Source of the DNA: Cupriavidus sp. D384 | GTDB lineage: Bacteria > Pseudomonadota > Gammaproteobacteria > Burkholderiales > Burkholderiaceae | Direction of reading: 5' to 3' | Assembly (NCBI RefSeq): GCF_001652915.1 | Contig: NZ_BBQI01000024.1 | Coordinates: 62,001-126,000, forward strand | DNA length: 64,000 nucleotides | Shown: positions 47,636-57,786 of the stretch, in pieces | Position numbering within the stretch: the first letter of the stretch is position 1 | Layout of the letters: every line of letters begins with the position of its first letter | The notes under the pieces: generated by a model | The model's input: the letters and a program-made list of their open reading frames with translations, nothing else | Database searches by the model: none | What the model was told of the DNA's origin: nothing | Translations under genes and position numbers: made by a program

Positions 47636-48763
47636 TCAGAAAATGTGGCGCATGCCCACGCCGAAGCTGGTCTGGTTGCCACGACCCGGCAGTTCGGTTT
47701 CGGTAGCGCCCGAAACCTTGTTCCAGTCGGCGGCACCGTAGACCTGGGTGCGCTTCGACAGCGAGTACTCGGCGATGAACGCGGCGGTGTAGCGACGACC
47801 GTTGTTGTCGTTGATGCCGTTCTTGTTCTCGACGTAGTCGCCGTAGAAGGCGCCGGTCAGGGCCAGGGCCGGCGTGACGTTGTACGTCACACCTGCGTAA
47901 CCCAGCGTGTCCTTGCGCGGGTTAGCCGGAGCCAGGCCAGCCAGTTGAGCGCCGGTCGGGTTGTTCCAGCGGGTGGTCGTCACGACCAGGGCGTTGTTCA
48001 GCGTGTTGTCGATCACGCCCGTCTTGTCCTTGCCACCGATGTAGCCCAGGAAGAACTTGGCCGGACCGAACGTGTACTTACCGGCGGCGCCCCACATTTG
48101 CTGCTTGTTGCCGTTGCTGTCACGGATTTCCTGGTACACACCGCCCACGCCCAGGGGACCCCAGTTGTAGGCCACACGTGCGCCGAAGTACGGCGAGTTC
48201 GTGCCGGCGCCCGAACCGCTGGCCTTCGTGAAGCTGCCCGGGGTTTCGCCGAAGCCGTAGCTCAGGCCAACGTCCAGACCGCTGAACGAGCCGCTGTAGC
48301 TGATCACGTTGTTACGGCGCAGCTGCGTGAGGCTGTAGTACATCCACGAGTTGCCGTTGTAGTTGCCGATGGTCAGCGGATCGTAGTCGCCGAAGAAGTT
48401 AAACCCTTCGGTGTACTGACGGCCCAGCTTGACCGCGCCGAAGTCGCCGGCCAGGCCAACGTAGGCTTGACGGTTGAAGATCTGGCCCGACGAGCTCATC
48501 GTGCCGTTGTCGAGGTTGAAGCCGTTTTCCAGCTGGAAGATGGCCTTCAGGTTGTTGCCCAGGGCTTCCGAGCCCTTCAGGCCCCAACGGCTCTGGGTGA
48601 TCGCGCCGTTGTCCACTGCCACTTGGCTGTGGTTTTGGGCGTCGGCGTTGTTGGTGTAGTGAACGCTTGCGTCAACGATGCCGTACAGCGTGACCGACGT
48701 TTGCGCGAATGCGCTGCCTGCGCACAGCGAACCAACGGCGAGGGCCAGTAGCGATTTCTTCAT
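47636..48763 (-). CDS. Gram-negative porin (OmpC/PorB-like, Burkholderiales type)
   Basis: A 375-residue outer-membrane porin. A signal peptide with AGSAFAQ is followed by SVTLYGIVDASVHYTNN, the typical first strand. The protein ends MRHIF with the terminal Phe needed for outer-membrane assembly. About sixteen alternating strands are expected for this trimeric family. The ATG at 48763 follows AAGGAGCACC. It is a single-gene unit with its own terminator. Confidence 0.95.
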   Translation of the reverse strand: MKKSLLALAVGSLCAGSAFAQTSVTLYGIVDASVHYTNNADAQNHSQVAVDNGAITQSRWGLKGSEALGNNLKAIFQLENGFNLDNGTMSSSGQIFNRQAYVGLAGDFGAVKLGRQYTEGFNFFGDYDPLTIGNYNGNSWMYYSLTQLRRNNVISYSGSFSGLDVGLSYGFGETPGSFTKASGSGAGTNSPYFGARVAYNWGPLGVGGVYQEIRDSNGNKQQMWGAAGKYTFGPAKFFLGYIGGKDKTGVIDNTLNNALVVTTTRWNNPTGAQLAGLAPANPRKDTLGYAGVTYNVTPALALTGAFYGDYVENKNGINDNNGRRYTAAFIAEYSLSKRTQVYGAADWNKVSGATETELPGRGNQTSFGVGMRHIF

Positions 48764-49152
48764 GGTGCTCCTTTTCTGTCTTGTGGTCGGATCGCCCCGG
48801 ATCACGGCGCGTCCGTCTTTGTGGATAACGTTTGCACTAAACGCCGCGAAAATTTAACAAAAGGCGGATCTTTCGGACATAAAACCGAAGCGAAGCCGCG
48901 TTCCAAGGAGACATTTGGTGCAATTCCGTTGGTTTGCCGCTACACAATGTCGGAAGGCTCGCGAAATGGTGCAAGGCACCATGCGCCAGGGCGGTGCAAG
49001 GCAGGCGGGAAGCGGGAAAGCAGGCGGAAGGCAGCACGCGACACAACCGCCACGCCGGGCGGTTGCTGCGCTGCAATATCCCCAACGAACGTGGGGAAGG
49101 GTTATCCCTCGGAAGGGTCAGGCCCCGGCTCGCATCGACGAGCCGGCAAAGC
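48764..49152. other. Non-coding gap between porin and minE
   Basis: This 389-base gap holds the porin leader and the region after minE. It contains a perfect consensus DnaA box on the minus strand (TGTGGATAA at 48820-48828) and an AT-rich stretch at 48850-48862 where the porin promoter could lie. A hairpin at 49044-49065 (CAACCGCC / GGCGGTTG) might end min transcription. No gene was seen. Confidence 0.5.
49044..49065 (-). terminator. Hairpin downstream of minE
   Basis: CAACCGCC (49044-49051) and GGCGGTTG (49058-49065) form a perfect eight-base stem with a six-base loop, 87 bases after minE. There is no T run, so it is a tentative end of the min operon. Confidence 0.35.
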
Positions 49153-49407
49153 TCAGGCCTGCGGAATCTCGATCTTGACCTCGAGCACTTCCAGGTTGTC
49201 CTGGCGCTCCAGGCTGACGCGCAGATCCTGGTCGCTGATCTTCACGTACTTCGAGATAACGGCCACCAGCTCGCGCTGCAAGGCCGGCAGGTAATCGGCC
49301 GGCGCCGAATGGCCGGACCGTTCGTGGGCGAGAATGATCTGCAGCCGCTCTTTCGCGACCGATGCGGACTTCTTCTTCTCCCCGAGCAGGAAGGACAGGA
49401 TCGACAT
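49153..49407 (-). CDS. minE: Cell division topological specificity factor MinE
   Basis: An 84-residue protein that drives MinD off the membrane at mid-cell and so causes the pole-to-pole oscillation of MinCD. The N-terminal part starts [20 protein letters not shown], the membrane and MinD-binding region, followed by [10 protein letters not shown], and the C-terminal dimer domain has [17 protein letters not shown]. Length is normal. It starts 17 bases after minD. Confidence 0.98.
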   Translation of the reverse strand: MSILSFLLGEKKKSASVAKERLQIILAHERSGHSAPADYLPALQRELVAVISKYVKISDQDLRVSLERQDNLEVLEVKIEIPQA

Positions 49408-49424
49408 ATGGATGAGCCCTCCTT

Positions 49425-50237
49425 TTACTTGTTGCCGAAGATGCGCGAGAGCAGGCCCGGCTTCTGGTAGTCAGTGAAACGCAGCGGCTTTTCCTTGCCC
49501 AGGAAGCGGTCCACCACGTCGCCATAGGCGTCGGCCACGTCGGTGCCTTCCAGATGGATGGCCGGCGTGCCCTGGTTGGAAGCATGCAGCACGGCTTCCG
49601 ATTCCGGTACCACGCCGATCAACTTGATGCGCAGGATTTCCTGGATATCGGTCAGCGACAGCATTTCGCCGCCGTGCACGCGCTTGGGGTTGTAGCGCGT
49701 GATCAGCAGGTGTTCCTTGATCGTCTCGCCTTCGCTGGCGCGCTTGGTCTTCGAGGCCAGGATGCCGAGAATGCGGTCCGAGTCACGTACCGACGAGACT
49801 TCGGGGTTGGTCACGATCAGTGCCTCGTCGGCAAAGTACATGGCCATCAGCGCGCCGGTCTCGATGCCAGCCGGGGAATCGCAGACGATGAACTCGAAGT
49901 CCATGGCCTTCAGGTCGTTGATGACCTTTTCCACGCCTTCGCGCGTCAGCGCGTCCTTGTCGCGCGTCTGCGAGGCCGGCAGGATGAACAGGTTCTCGCA
50001 CTTCTTGTCCTTGATCAGTGCCTGGTGCAGGTTGGCTTCGCCCTGCACCACGTTGATCAGGTCATACACCACGCGGCGCTCGCAACCCATGATCAGGTCG
50101 AGGTTGCGCAGGCCGACGTCGAAATCGATCACGACAGTCTTGTGGCCACGCAGGGCCAGGCCGGCGGCGAAGCTCGCGCTGGTGGTGGTCTTGCCGACGC
50201 CTCCCTTGCCGGAGGTCACTACGATGATTTTTGCCAT
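49425..50237 (-). CDS. minD: Septum site-determining ATPase MinD
   Basis: A 270-residue ParA-like ATPase. The deviant Walker A motif [12 protein letters not shown] is at residues about 11-22, with [20 protein letters not shown] following. The C-terminal tail [12 protein letters not shown] is the amphipathic membrane-targeting helix. MinD recruits MinC to the membrane and is moved by MinE. It is the middle gene of minCDE. Confidence 0.99.
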   Translation of the reverse strand: MAKIIVVTSGKGGVGKTTTSASFAAGLALRGHKTVVIDFDVGLRNLDLIMGCERRVVYDLINVVQGEANLHQALIKDKKCENLFILPASQTRDKDALTREGVEKVINDLKAMDFEFIVCDSPAGIETGALMAMYFADEALIVTNPEVSSVRDSDRILGILASKTKRASEGETIKEHLLITRYNPKRVHGGEMLSLTDIQEILRIKLIGVVPESEAVLHASNQGTPAIHLEGTDVADAYGDVVDRFLGKEKPLRFTDYQKPGLLSRIFGNK

Positions 50238-50287
50238 GGCTCTTGGTCCGGTATGAAAGTTGTTCGTCGTGATGGGCGCGGCGGTGG

Positions 50288-51136
50288 TTACTTCATCCGC
50301 AGCGGTTCAAGAATCAGTTTTTCGTCGGCCAGCCGTACCTGGGCCGATTTGCCGAGCACATCGGCCGGGAGCGTCTGCTCGGCGGTCCGGTAGATGCCGG
50401 CGATGGAAATCAGTTCGGGCTCCAGGCACGTGCAGAAGATGCGTGCGTCCGGGTTGCCCTTGACGCCCGCCAGCGCACGGCCGCGCAGCGGGGCGTAGAT
50501 ATGGATGTTGCCTTCGGCGATGACCTCGGCGCCGTAGCTGACCAGGTCCAGGATCACCACGTCGCCTTGCGCATACACCTGCTGGCCGGAGCGCAGCGGC
50601 TTGTCGATCAGCAGTGTGGGAATGGCGCGCGGCGTGGCGGCTGCGGCGTTGGCTGCGGCCATGATTTCGGCGATTTCCGATGCCTTGCCGTTGGCCGTAC
50701 CCGCTTCGGCGCCAGTCGCCGGAGTCGGGTCGGTGTCTGCGGGGGCGTTGTCGGCGGCCTTGTCGGTGCCTTTTTCGGCGTCCGGCTTGTCCCTGGCGGC
50801 CTCGTCGCGGCCGCCGCGCCGGCTCTGGCTGTCCAGCAGCGGCAAACCGAAGCCGCCCGCCCAGCCGCGCTGGTCGGGGCGCGCCACCACGCCGATGGCG
50901 CGGGCGTTCAGGGTGGAAAGGGTGTCGATCACGCGGTCCAGCGCCAGCGCGCTGTCACCGTCCAGGCGGCGCAGGTCCAGCGCCACCACATCGTCGGAGA
51001 AGAAATCGGGGGTTGATTCGAAGCGGGAGAGAAGGTCATCCCGCAGCGCGTCCATGTCCGCAGTCTGCAGGGCGAGAAGGAGGGCGTCGACATTGCCACT
51101 GCGCAGCTCGAAACGTGGCGATTTCTTCTGAGACAT
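50288..51136 (-). CDS. minC: Septum site-determining protein MinC
   Basis: A 282-residue inhibitor of FtsZ polymerisation. The N-terminal domain (residues 1-105) begins with [20 protein letters not shown], and the C-terminal beta-helix (about 180-280) has [20 protein letters not shown] and [16 protein letters not shown]. An unusually long Ala/Asp/Thr-rich linker of about 70 residues joins the domains. The ATG at 51136 gives the family start [11 protein letters not shown]; an in-frame ATG at 51259 does not. minD begins 50 bases downstream. Confidence 0.97.
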   Translation of the reverse strand: MSQKKSPRFELRSGNVDALLLALQTADMDALRDDLLSRFESTPDFFSDDVVALDLRRLDGDSALALDRVIDTLSTLNARAIGVVARPDQRGWAGGFGLPLLDSQSRRGGRDEAARDKPDAEKGTDKAADNAPADTDPTPATGAEAGTANGKASEIAEIMAAANAAAATPRAIPTLLIDKPLRSGQQVYAQGDVVILDLVSYGAEVIAEGNIHIYAPLRGRALAGVKGNPDARIFCTCLEPELISIAGIYRTAEQTLPADVLGKSAQVRLADEKLILEPLRMK

Positions 51137-51397
51137 AGCCGGGTGACCGTGGAAATGGGACATTCTAACGTCGGATTTCTCGGGAACTGTAACAAATCTT
51201 GGCCCGCCCACCGGGGGTGGACGATGCGGACCATATGCCCCGCACAGGGGCGCGCGCATGTGGCGGGCGGGGCGGTGCGTACATCGACCGCGCCCCGGAT
51301 CGCAGGCGAATACGGGTACACCCTGATGTCAGCGCAACGCCTATCGCGCGCTTATGCCGAGCTTGTTACGATTGCGCATCTCGAAAGCGGAGGAGCC

Positions 51398-52369
51398 ATG
51401 GGCGCCATCGTCAACTGTGCGGCCTATCGCCATGGCAAGAAGCTTGGCAAGGTGGATTTCGCCGATATCGGCCAGGTGCTGACGGAGCCGGGCACGTTCG
51501 TCTGGCTGGGCCTGCACGAGCCGGACCTGACGCTGCTGCGCCGGGTGCAGCAGGCCTTCGGGCTGCATGACCTGGCCGTGGAAGACGCGCTGGACGCCCA
51601 TCAGCGCCCCAAGCTCGAAACGTACGGCGATTCGGTGTTCGTGGTGCTCAACACCGCGCAGCTGGTGGGCGAGGATGTGGTGGTGGGCGAAACCCACCTG
51701 TTCGTCGGCCCGAACTACGTGGTGTCGGTGCGCCATGGGGCCAGTTCCACCTATGCGCCCGTGCGCGAACGATGCGAGGAAGATCCGCAGGGGCTGGCGA
51801 ACGGCCCCGGCTACGTGCTGTACGCGCTGATGGACTTCGTGGTTGACCACTACCTGCCCATCGTCACGCGGCTGGAGGACGCCTTCGAGGAACTGGAGCG
51901 CGGCATTTTTCGCGACGAGTTCGACCGCGACGCCATCCAGCGGCTGTACCACGTCAAGCATCAGGTGCTGCGGCTGCGCAATGCCGTGTATCCGGTGGAG
52001 GACATCTGCAGCCAGCTGATCCGGCTGCATGACGACCTGGTGCCCAAGGAATTGCGCGCCTACTTCCGCGATATCGAGGACCACTGCAGCCGCATCGTGC
52101 GATCGCTCGACGTGGTGCGCGAGATGCTGACCACGGCGGTCCAGGTCAATCTGGCGCTGGTGACCGTGACCCAGAACGAGGTGGTGAAGCGGCTGGCCGG
52201 CTGGGGCGCCATCCTGGCGGTGCCGACCGTGGTGTTCTCGCTATACGGCATGAATTTCAGCTTCATGCCGGAGCTGCAGTGGCACTACGCGTATCCGGTG
52301 GTGATCGGCTTTACCGCCACGGCCTGCGGGCTGCTCTGGCGCAAGCTGCACCGGGCCGGCTGGATCTGA
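51398..52369 (+). CDS. CorA family divalent-cation transporter
   Basis: A 323-residue magnesium/cobalt channel. The cytoplasmic funnel fills residues 1-260. The selectivity motif GMNF lies at the end of the first membrane helix (VPTVVFSLYGMNFSFMPEL), and a second helix follows. The C-terminal end is KLHRAGWI. The ATG at 51398 has GGAGGAG at good spacing and begins MGAIVNCAAY; an in-frame ATG at 51143 would add 85 residues and overlap the min promoter region. Close homologues are often named CorA, but ion specificity is not provable here. Confidence 0.93.
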   Translation: MGAIVNCAAYRHGKKLGKVDFADIGQVLTEPGTFVWLGLHEPDLTLLRRVQQAFGLHDLAVEDALDAHQRPKLETYGDSVFVVLNTAQLVGEDVVVGETHLFVGPNYVVSVRHGASSTYAPVRERCEEDPQGLANGPGYVLYALMDFVVDHYLPIVTRLEDAFEELERGIFRDEFDRDAIQRLYHVKHQVLRLRNAVYPVEDICSQLIRLHDDLVPKELRAYFRDIEDHCSRIVRSLDVVREMLTTAVQVNLALVTVTQNEVVKRLAGWGAILAVPTVVFSLYGMNFSFMPELQWHYAYPVVIGFTATACGLLWRKLHRAGWI

Positions 52370-52393
52370 GCCCGACGGCAGTCGTTATGGGCA

Positions 52394-52417
52394 CCCCTTG
52401 CGCGCGCGGGAGAGGGG
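52394..52417. repeat. Degenerate REP-like palindrome
   Basis: A half palindrome ending CGCGGGAGAGGGG, whose left arm has lost part of CCCTCTCCCGC. It follows corA by 25 bases and belongs to the family seen at 42912 and 57570. Confidence 0.5.
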
Positions 52418-52452
52418 AGCCAGCCGATCCACGCCGGGGGCATTCGGCCATT

Positions 52453-52469
52453 TTTATATGTCGTTTACA
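52453..52469 (+). promoter_or_regulatory. kdpE: KdpE-binding site candidate
   Basis: TTTATATGTCGTTTACA matches the T-rich 17-base KdpE operator described for the E. coli kdp promoter at TTTATA and TTTACA, with a five-base middle that differs. It lies 110 bases before the leader gene, in the right place to control kdpFABC. The -35 and -10 elements downstream are not obvious. Confidence 0.55.
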
Positions 52470-52562
52470 CGGCGTCTCCGCCTCTCTACCCCGTTTTTAC
52501 CCTTCGATCCCTAACCTCGTATCCGTGAATCACTCTGCAGGCGCATCGCCTGCACACACATC

Positions 52563-52733
52563 ATGGACGGGATCTATTTCCTCATACTGCTGGCCTTTGG
52601 CGCGTTGACGGGCGCGCTGCTGGCCCTGTGCGCCGCGCTGGGCGCGAACCTGCCCACCGGGCGCGGCGGTGCCGACGACACCGGGGCGCTGTCCGGCCAA
52701 CCGAAGCATTCGGCATCCGACCGGAGGCTGTGA
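52563..52733 (+). CDS. Small membrane leader protein upstream of kdpF
   Basis: A 56-residue protein read directly from the sequence. It starts MDGIYFLILLAFGALTGALL, one membrane helix, and has a polar Gly/Asp/Ser-rich tail. Its TGA stop overlaps the kdpF start codon as ATGA. No clear ribosome-binding site precedes its ATG. I do not recognise a family; it may help KdpF or simply couple translation. It could also be non-functional, but the overlap argues for expression. Confidence 0.6.
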   Translation: MDGIYFLILLAFGALTGALLALCAALGANLPTGRGGADDTGALSGQPKHSASDRRL

Positions 52734-52822
52734 TGGACTGGACCGACCTCCTTAGCGGCGGCCTGGCCGTCGTCATCTTCATCTACCTGCTCGTTGCCCT
52801 GTTCCGGCCGGAGAAATTCTGA
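52733..52822 (+). CDS. kdpF: K(+)-transporting ATPase subunit KdpF
   Basis: A 29-residue single-span lipid-like subunit that stabilises the KdpFABC complex. The sequence begins [16 protein letters not shown] and ends LFRPEKF, which is the conserved FRPEKF end of the family. It overlaps both the leader gene and kdpA by four bases (ATGA in both cases). Confidence 0.93.
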   Translation: MDWTDLLSGGLAVVIFIYLLVALFRPEKF

Positions 52823-54666
52823 TGCCCACGTCAACCTTCTCCCCGGGCTTTGCCCAGTTCCTGGGGCTGCTCGCCCTGTTCCTCGCCGTGCTGTTCGTGG
52901 CGGGCCCGTTCCTGGGCCGCTACATGCGCCGCGCCATCGAAGAGGGCAACTATGGGCTGACGGCATGGGGCCGTCCGCTCGAACGCTTGCTGTACCGCCT
53001 GGCCGGCGTGCGCGCCGATGCCGAAATGGGCTGGAAGCAGTACGCCATCGCCGTGATCGTGTTCAACGTGATCGGCGTGATTGCCGTGTATGCCATCCAG
53101 CGCCTGCAAGGCATGCTGCCGCTGAACCCGCAGGGCTTTGGCGCGGTGTCGCCGGACTCGTCGTTCAACACCGCCGTCAGCTTCGTGGCCAACACCAACT
53201 GGCAGGGGTATGCCGGTGAATCCACGATGAGCTACCTGACGCAGATGCTGGCGCTCACCGTACAGAACTTCGTCTCGGCGGCCACCGGCATTGCCGTGGT
53301 GTTCGCGCTGATTCGCGGCTTTGCCCGCCACAGCGCGCAGACCATCGGCAACTTCTGGGTCGATCTCGTGCGCACCACGCTGTATGTGCTGCTGCCGCTG
53401 TCGATCGTGACCGCCGTGGCGCTGGTCGGCCAGGGCGTGATCCAGAACTTCGACAGCTACAAGGATGTGTCGCTGGTGTCGGCCGTGGAATACACGCAGC
53501 CGAAGGTCGACGCGGCCGGGCAGCCCGTGATGGACAAGGACGGCAAGCCTGTGACGGAAGACGCAAGGACCGGCACGCAGACGCTTGCCATGGGGCCGGT
53601 GGCGTCGCAGGAAGCGATCAAGATGCTGGGCACCAACGGCGGCGGCTTCTTCAACGCCAACTCGGCGCACCCGTTCGAGAACCCCACGCCGCTTTCCAAC
53701 CTGATCGAAATGCTGGCGATCTTCCTGATCCCGGCCGCGCTGTGCTTCACCTTTGGCGAGATGGTCAGGGACCGGCGCCAGGGCGTGGCCGTGCTGGCGT
53801 CGATGACCGTGATCTTCGTGGTCATGGCACTGGCGGCCATGGCGTCGGAGCAGCAGGTCAACGCGGCGCTGTCGGCGCTGCCGATCGATCATGCCGCATC
53901 GGCACTGCAGGCCGGCGGCAACATGGAAGGCAAGGAGGTGCGCTTCGGCATCTCGGCCAGCGCGCTGTTCGCGACGATCACCACAGCGGCGTCGTGCGGT
54001 GCGGTGAACGCCATGCATGACTCGTTCACGGCCATCGGCGGGCTGGTGCCGATGCTGCTCATGCAACTCGGCGAAGTGGTCTTCGGCGGCGTGGGATCGG
54101 GCCTGTACGGCATGCTGGTCTACGCGGTGCTGGCGGTCTTTATCGCCGGCCTGATGATCGGCCGCACGCCCGAGTACCTGGGCAAGAAGATCGAGGCCTA
54201 CGAGATGAAGATGACCGCCGTGGCGATCCTGGTCACGCCGCTGCTGGTGCTGGTCGGCACGGCCATCGCGGTAATGGCCGAACCGGGCCGCGCCGGGGTG
54301 TTCAACCCGGGCACGCACGGCTTCTCGGAAATCCTGTACGCGCTGTCGTCGGCGGCCAACAACAACGGCAGCGCCTTTGCCGGGTTGTCCGCCAACACGC
54401 CGTTCTACAACGTGCTGCTGGCTGCGGCGATGTGGTTCGGCCGGTTCTGGATCATCGTGCCGGTGCTGGCGATGGCCGGATCGCTGGCCGCCAAGCGCCG
54501 CACGCCGGCCACGTCCGGCACGATGCCCACGCATGGCCCGCTGTTCGTCGTGCTGCTGGTGGGCTCGGTCCTGCTGGTTGGCGCACTGACCTATGTGCCC
54601 GCGCTGGCGCTGGGCCCGGTCGCAGAGCAACTGCAGCCCGCCGCAGTCACGGCGGCTGCCAAGTAA
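52822..54666 (+). CDS. kdpA: K(+)-transporting ATPase channel subunit KdpA
   Basis: A 614-residue, ten-helix membrane subunit that selects and takes up potassium, related to SuperfamilyK-type channels. The four pore-loop filters include [18 protein letters not shown] near residue 270. The N-terminus begins in the first helix ([20 protein letters not shown]). Length is slightly above that of E. coli KdpA (557) because of an insert near residues 225-255 rich in Asp, Lys and Thr ([19 protein letters not shown]). It overlaps kdpF by four bases. Confidence 0.98.
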   Translation: MPTSTFSPGFAQFLGLLALFLAVLFVAGPFLGRYMRRAIEEGNYGLTAWGRPLERLLYRLAGVRADAEMGWKQYAIAVIVFNVIGVIAVYAIQRLQGMLPLNPQGFGAVSPDSSFNTAVSFVANTNWQGYAGESTMSYLTQMLALTVQNFVSAATGIAVVFALIRGFARHSAQTIGNFWVDLVRTTLYVLLPLSIVTAVALVGQGVIQNFDSYKDVSLVSAVEYTQPKVDAAGQPVMDKDGKPVTEDARTGTQTLAMGPVASQEAIKMLGTNGGGFFNANSAHPFENPTPLSNLIEMLAIFLIPAALCFTFGEMVRDRRQGVAVLASMTVIFVVMALAAMASEQQVNAALSALPIDHAASALQAGGNMEGKEVRFGISASALFATITTAASCGAVNAMHDSFTAIGGLVPMLLMQLGEVVFGGVGSGLYGMLVYAVLAVFIAGLMIGRTPEYLGKKIEAYEMKMTAVAILVTPLLVLVGTAIAVMAEPGRAGVFNPGTHGFSEILYALSSAANNNGSAFAGLSANTPFYNVLLAAAMWFGRFWIIVPVLAMAGSLAAKRRTPATSGTMPTHGPLFVVLLVGSVLLVGALTYVPALALGPVAEQLQPAAVTAAAK

Positions 54667-54681
54667 TTCGCGGAGATCCAC

Positions 54682-56916
<2,235 letters not shown>

Positions 56917-56931
56917 GTACGGAGAACCGCA

Positions 56932-57549
56932 ATGCCTACGCAAGCCCATATCAATATGCCCGCAGAACCGGTTCGCCAGACCGGCATGCTGCGCCCCGCG
57001 CTGACGGTGTTCGTCGGCCTGTCCATCGTCACCGGCCTGCTCTATCCGGGCGTGGTCACCGGCATCGCGCGCACGCTGTTTCCGCACCAGGCTGCCGGGT
57101 CGCTGATCGTGCAGAACGGCAGGACGATCGGCTCCGAACTGATCGGCCAGCCGTTCTCGGACCCGAAGTATTTCTGGGGCCGCCTGTCGGCCACGGCGCC
57201 GATGCCATACTACGGCGCGGCTTCGGTGGGATCAAATCTGGGGCCGGCCAATCCGGCGCTGACGGATGCCGCGAAAGCGCGTATCGATGCGCTGCGTGCA
57301 GCCGATCCCGATAACCAGGCGCCGGTGCCGGTGGACCTGGTCACGGCGTCGGGCAGCGGCCTCGATCCGCAAATCAGCCCGGCGGCGGCCCGCTACCAGG
57401 CGGCGCGCGTGGCGCGGGTGCGTGGTCTGCCGGTGGAGCGCGTCGAGTCGTTGATCGCGGCCAATACCGAAGCGCCTGCGCTGGGCGTGCTTGGCGAGCC
57501 CGGTGTCAATGTGCTGAAGCTGAATCTGGCGCTCGATGCTGCGAAGTAG
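56932..57549 (+). CDS. kdpC: K(+)-transporting ATPase subunit KdpC
   Basis: A 205-residue subunit with one N-terminal membrane helix ([20 protein letters not shown], residues about 23-42) and a periplasmic domain. The conserved [20 protein letters not shown] and [18 protein letters not shown] place it firmly in the family; it stabilises the complex and raises potassium affinity. The SGGSN of other members is here SVGSN. It starts 15 bases after kdpB. Confidence 0.97.
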   Translation: MPTQAHINMPAEPVRQTGMLRPALTVFVGLSIVTGLLYPGVVTGIARTLFPHQAAGSLIVQNGRTIGSELIGQPFSDPKYFWGRLSATAPMPYYGAASVGSNLGPANPALTDAAKARIDALRAADPDNQAPVPVDLVTASGSGLDPQISPAAARYQAARVARVRGLPVERVESLIAANTEAPALGVLGEPGVNVLKLNLALDAAK

Positions 57550-57569
57550 GCTTGTGGTCTTTGATCGGC

Positions 57570-57740
57570 CTGCCCTCTCCCCCGCCCCTCTCCCGCAGGC
57601 GGGAGAGGGGAGCACACCGAGGGCATTGGAGCGCGCGCTGCCTGTCTCCCCTCTCCCGCGCGCCACACCAAGAGCATCGGAAACCCCGCTGCCTGTCTCC
57701 CCTCTCCCGCGCGCGGGAGAGGGGCCGGGGGAGAGGGCAG
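57570..57740. repeat. Composite REP palindrome array between kdpC and kdpD
   Basis: The outer arms 57570-57597 and 57713-57740 are near-perfect inverted copies of CTGCCCTCTCCC-CCG-CCCCTCTCCCGC. Inside lie two direct repeats of 51 bases each (57613-57663 and 57664-57714), identical over the shared CTGCCTGTCTCCCCTCTC part. Other copies of the arm occur at 8274, 42912 and 52394. The whole could fold into a long hairpin in RNA and separates kdpFABC from kdpDE. Confidence 0.85.
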
Positions 57741-57786
57741 GCGTCTCCAGCCACGAGACACGCCTGCGTGGCACAATCCCCGCACG

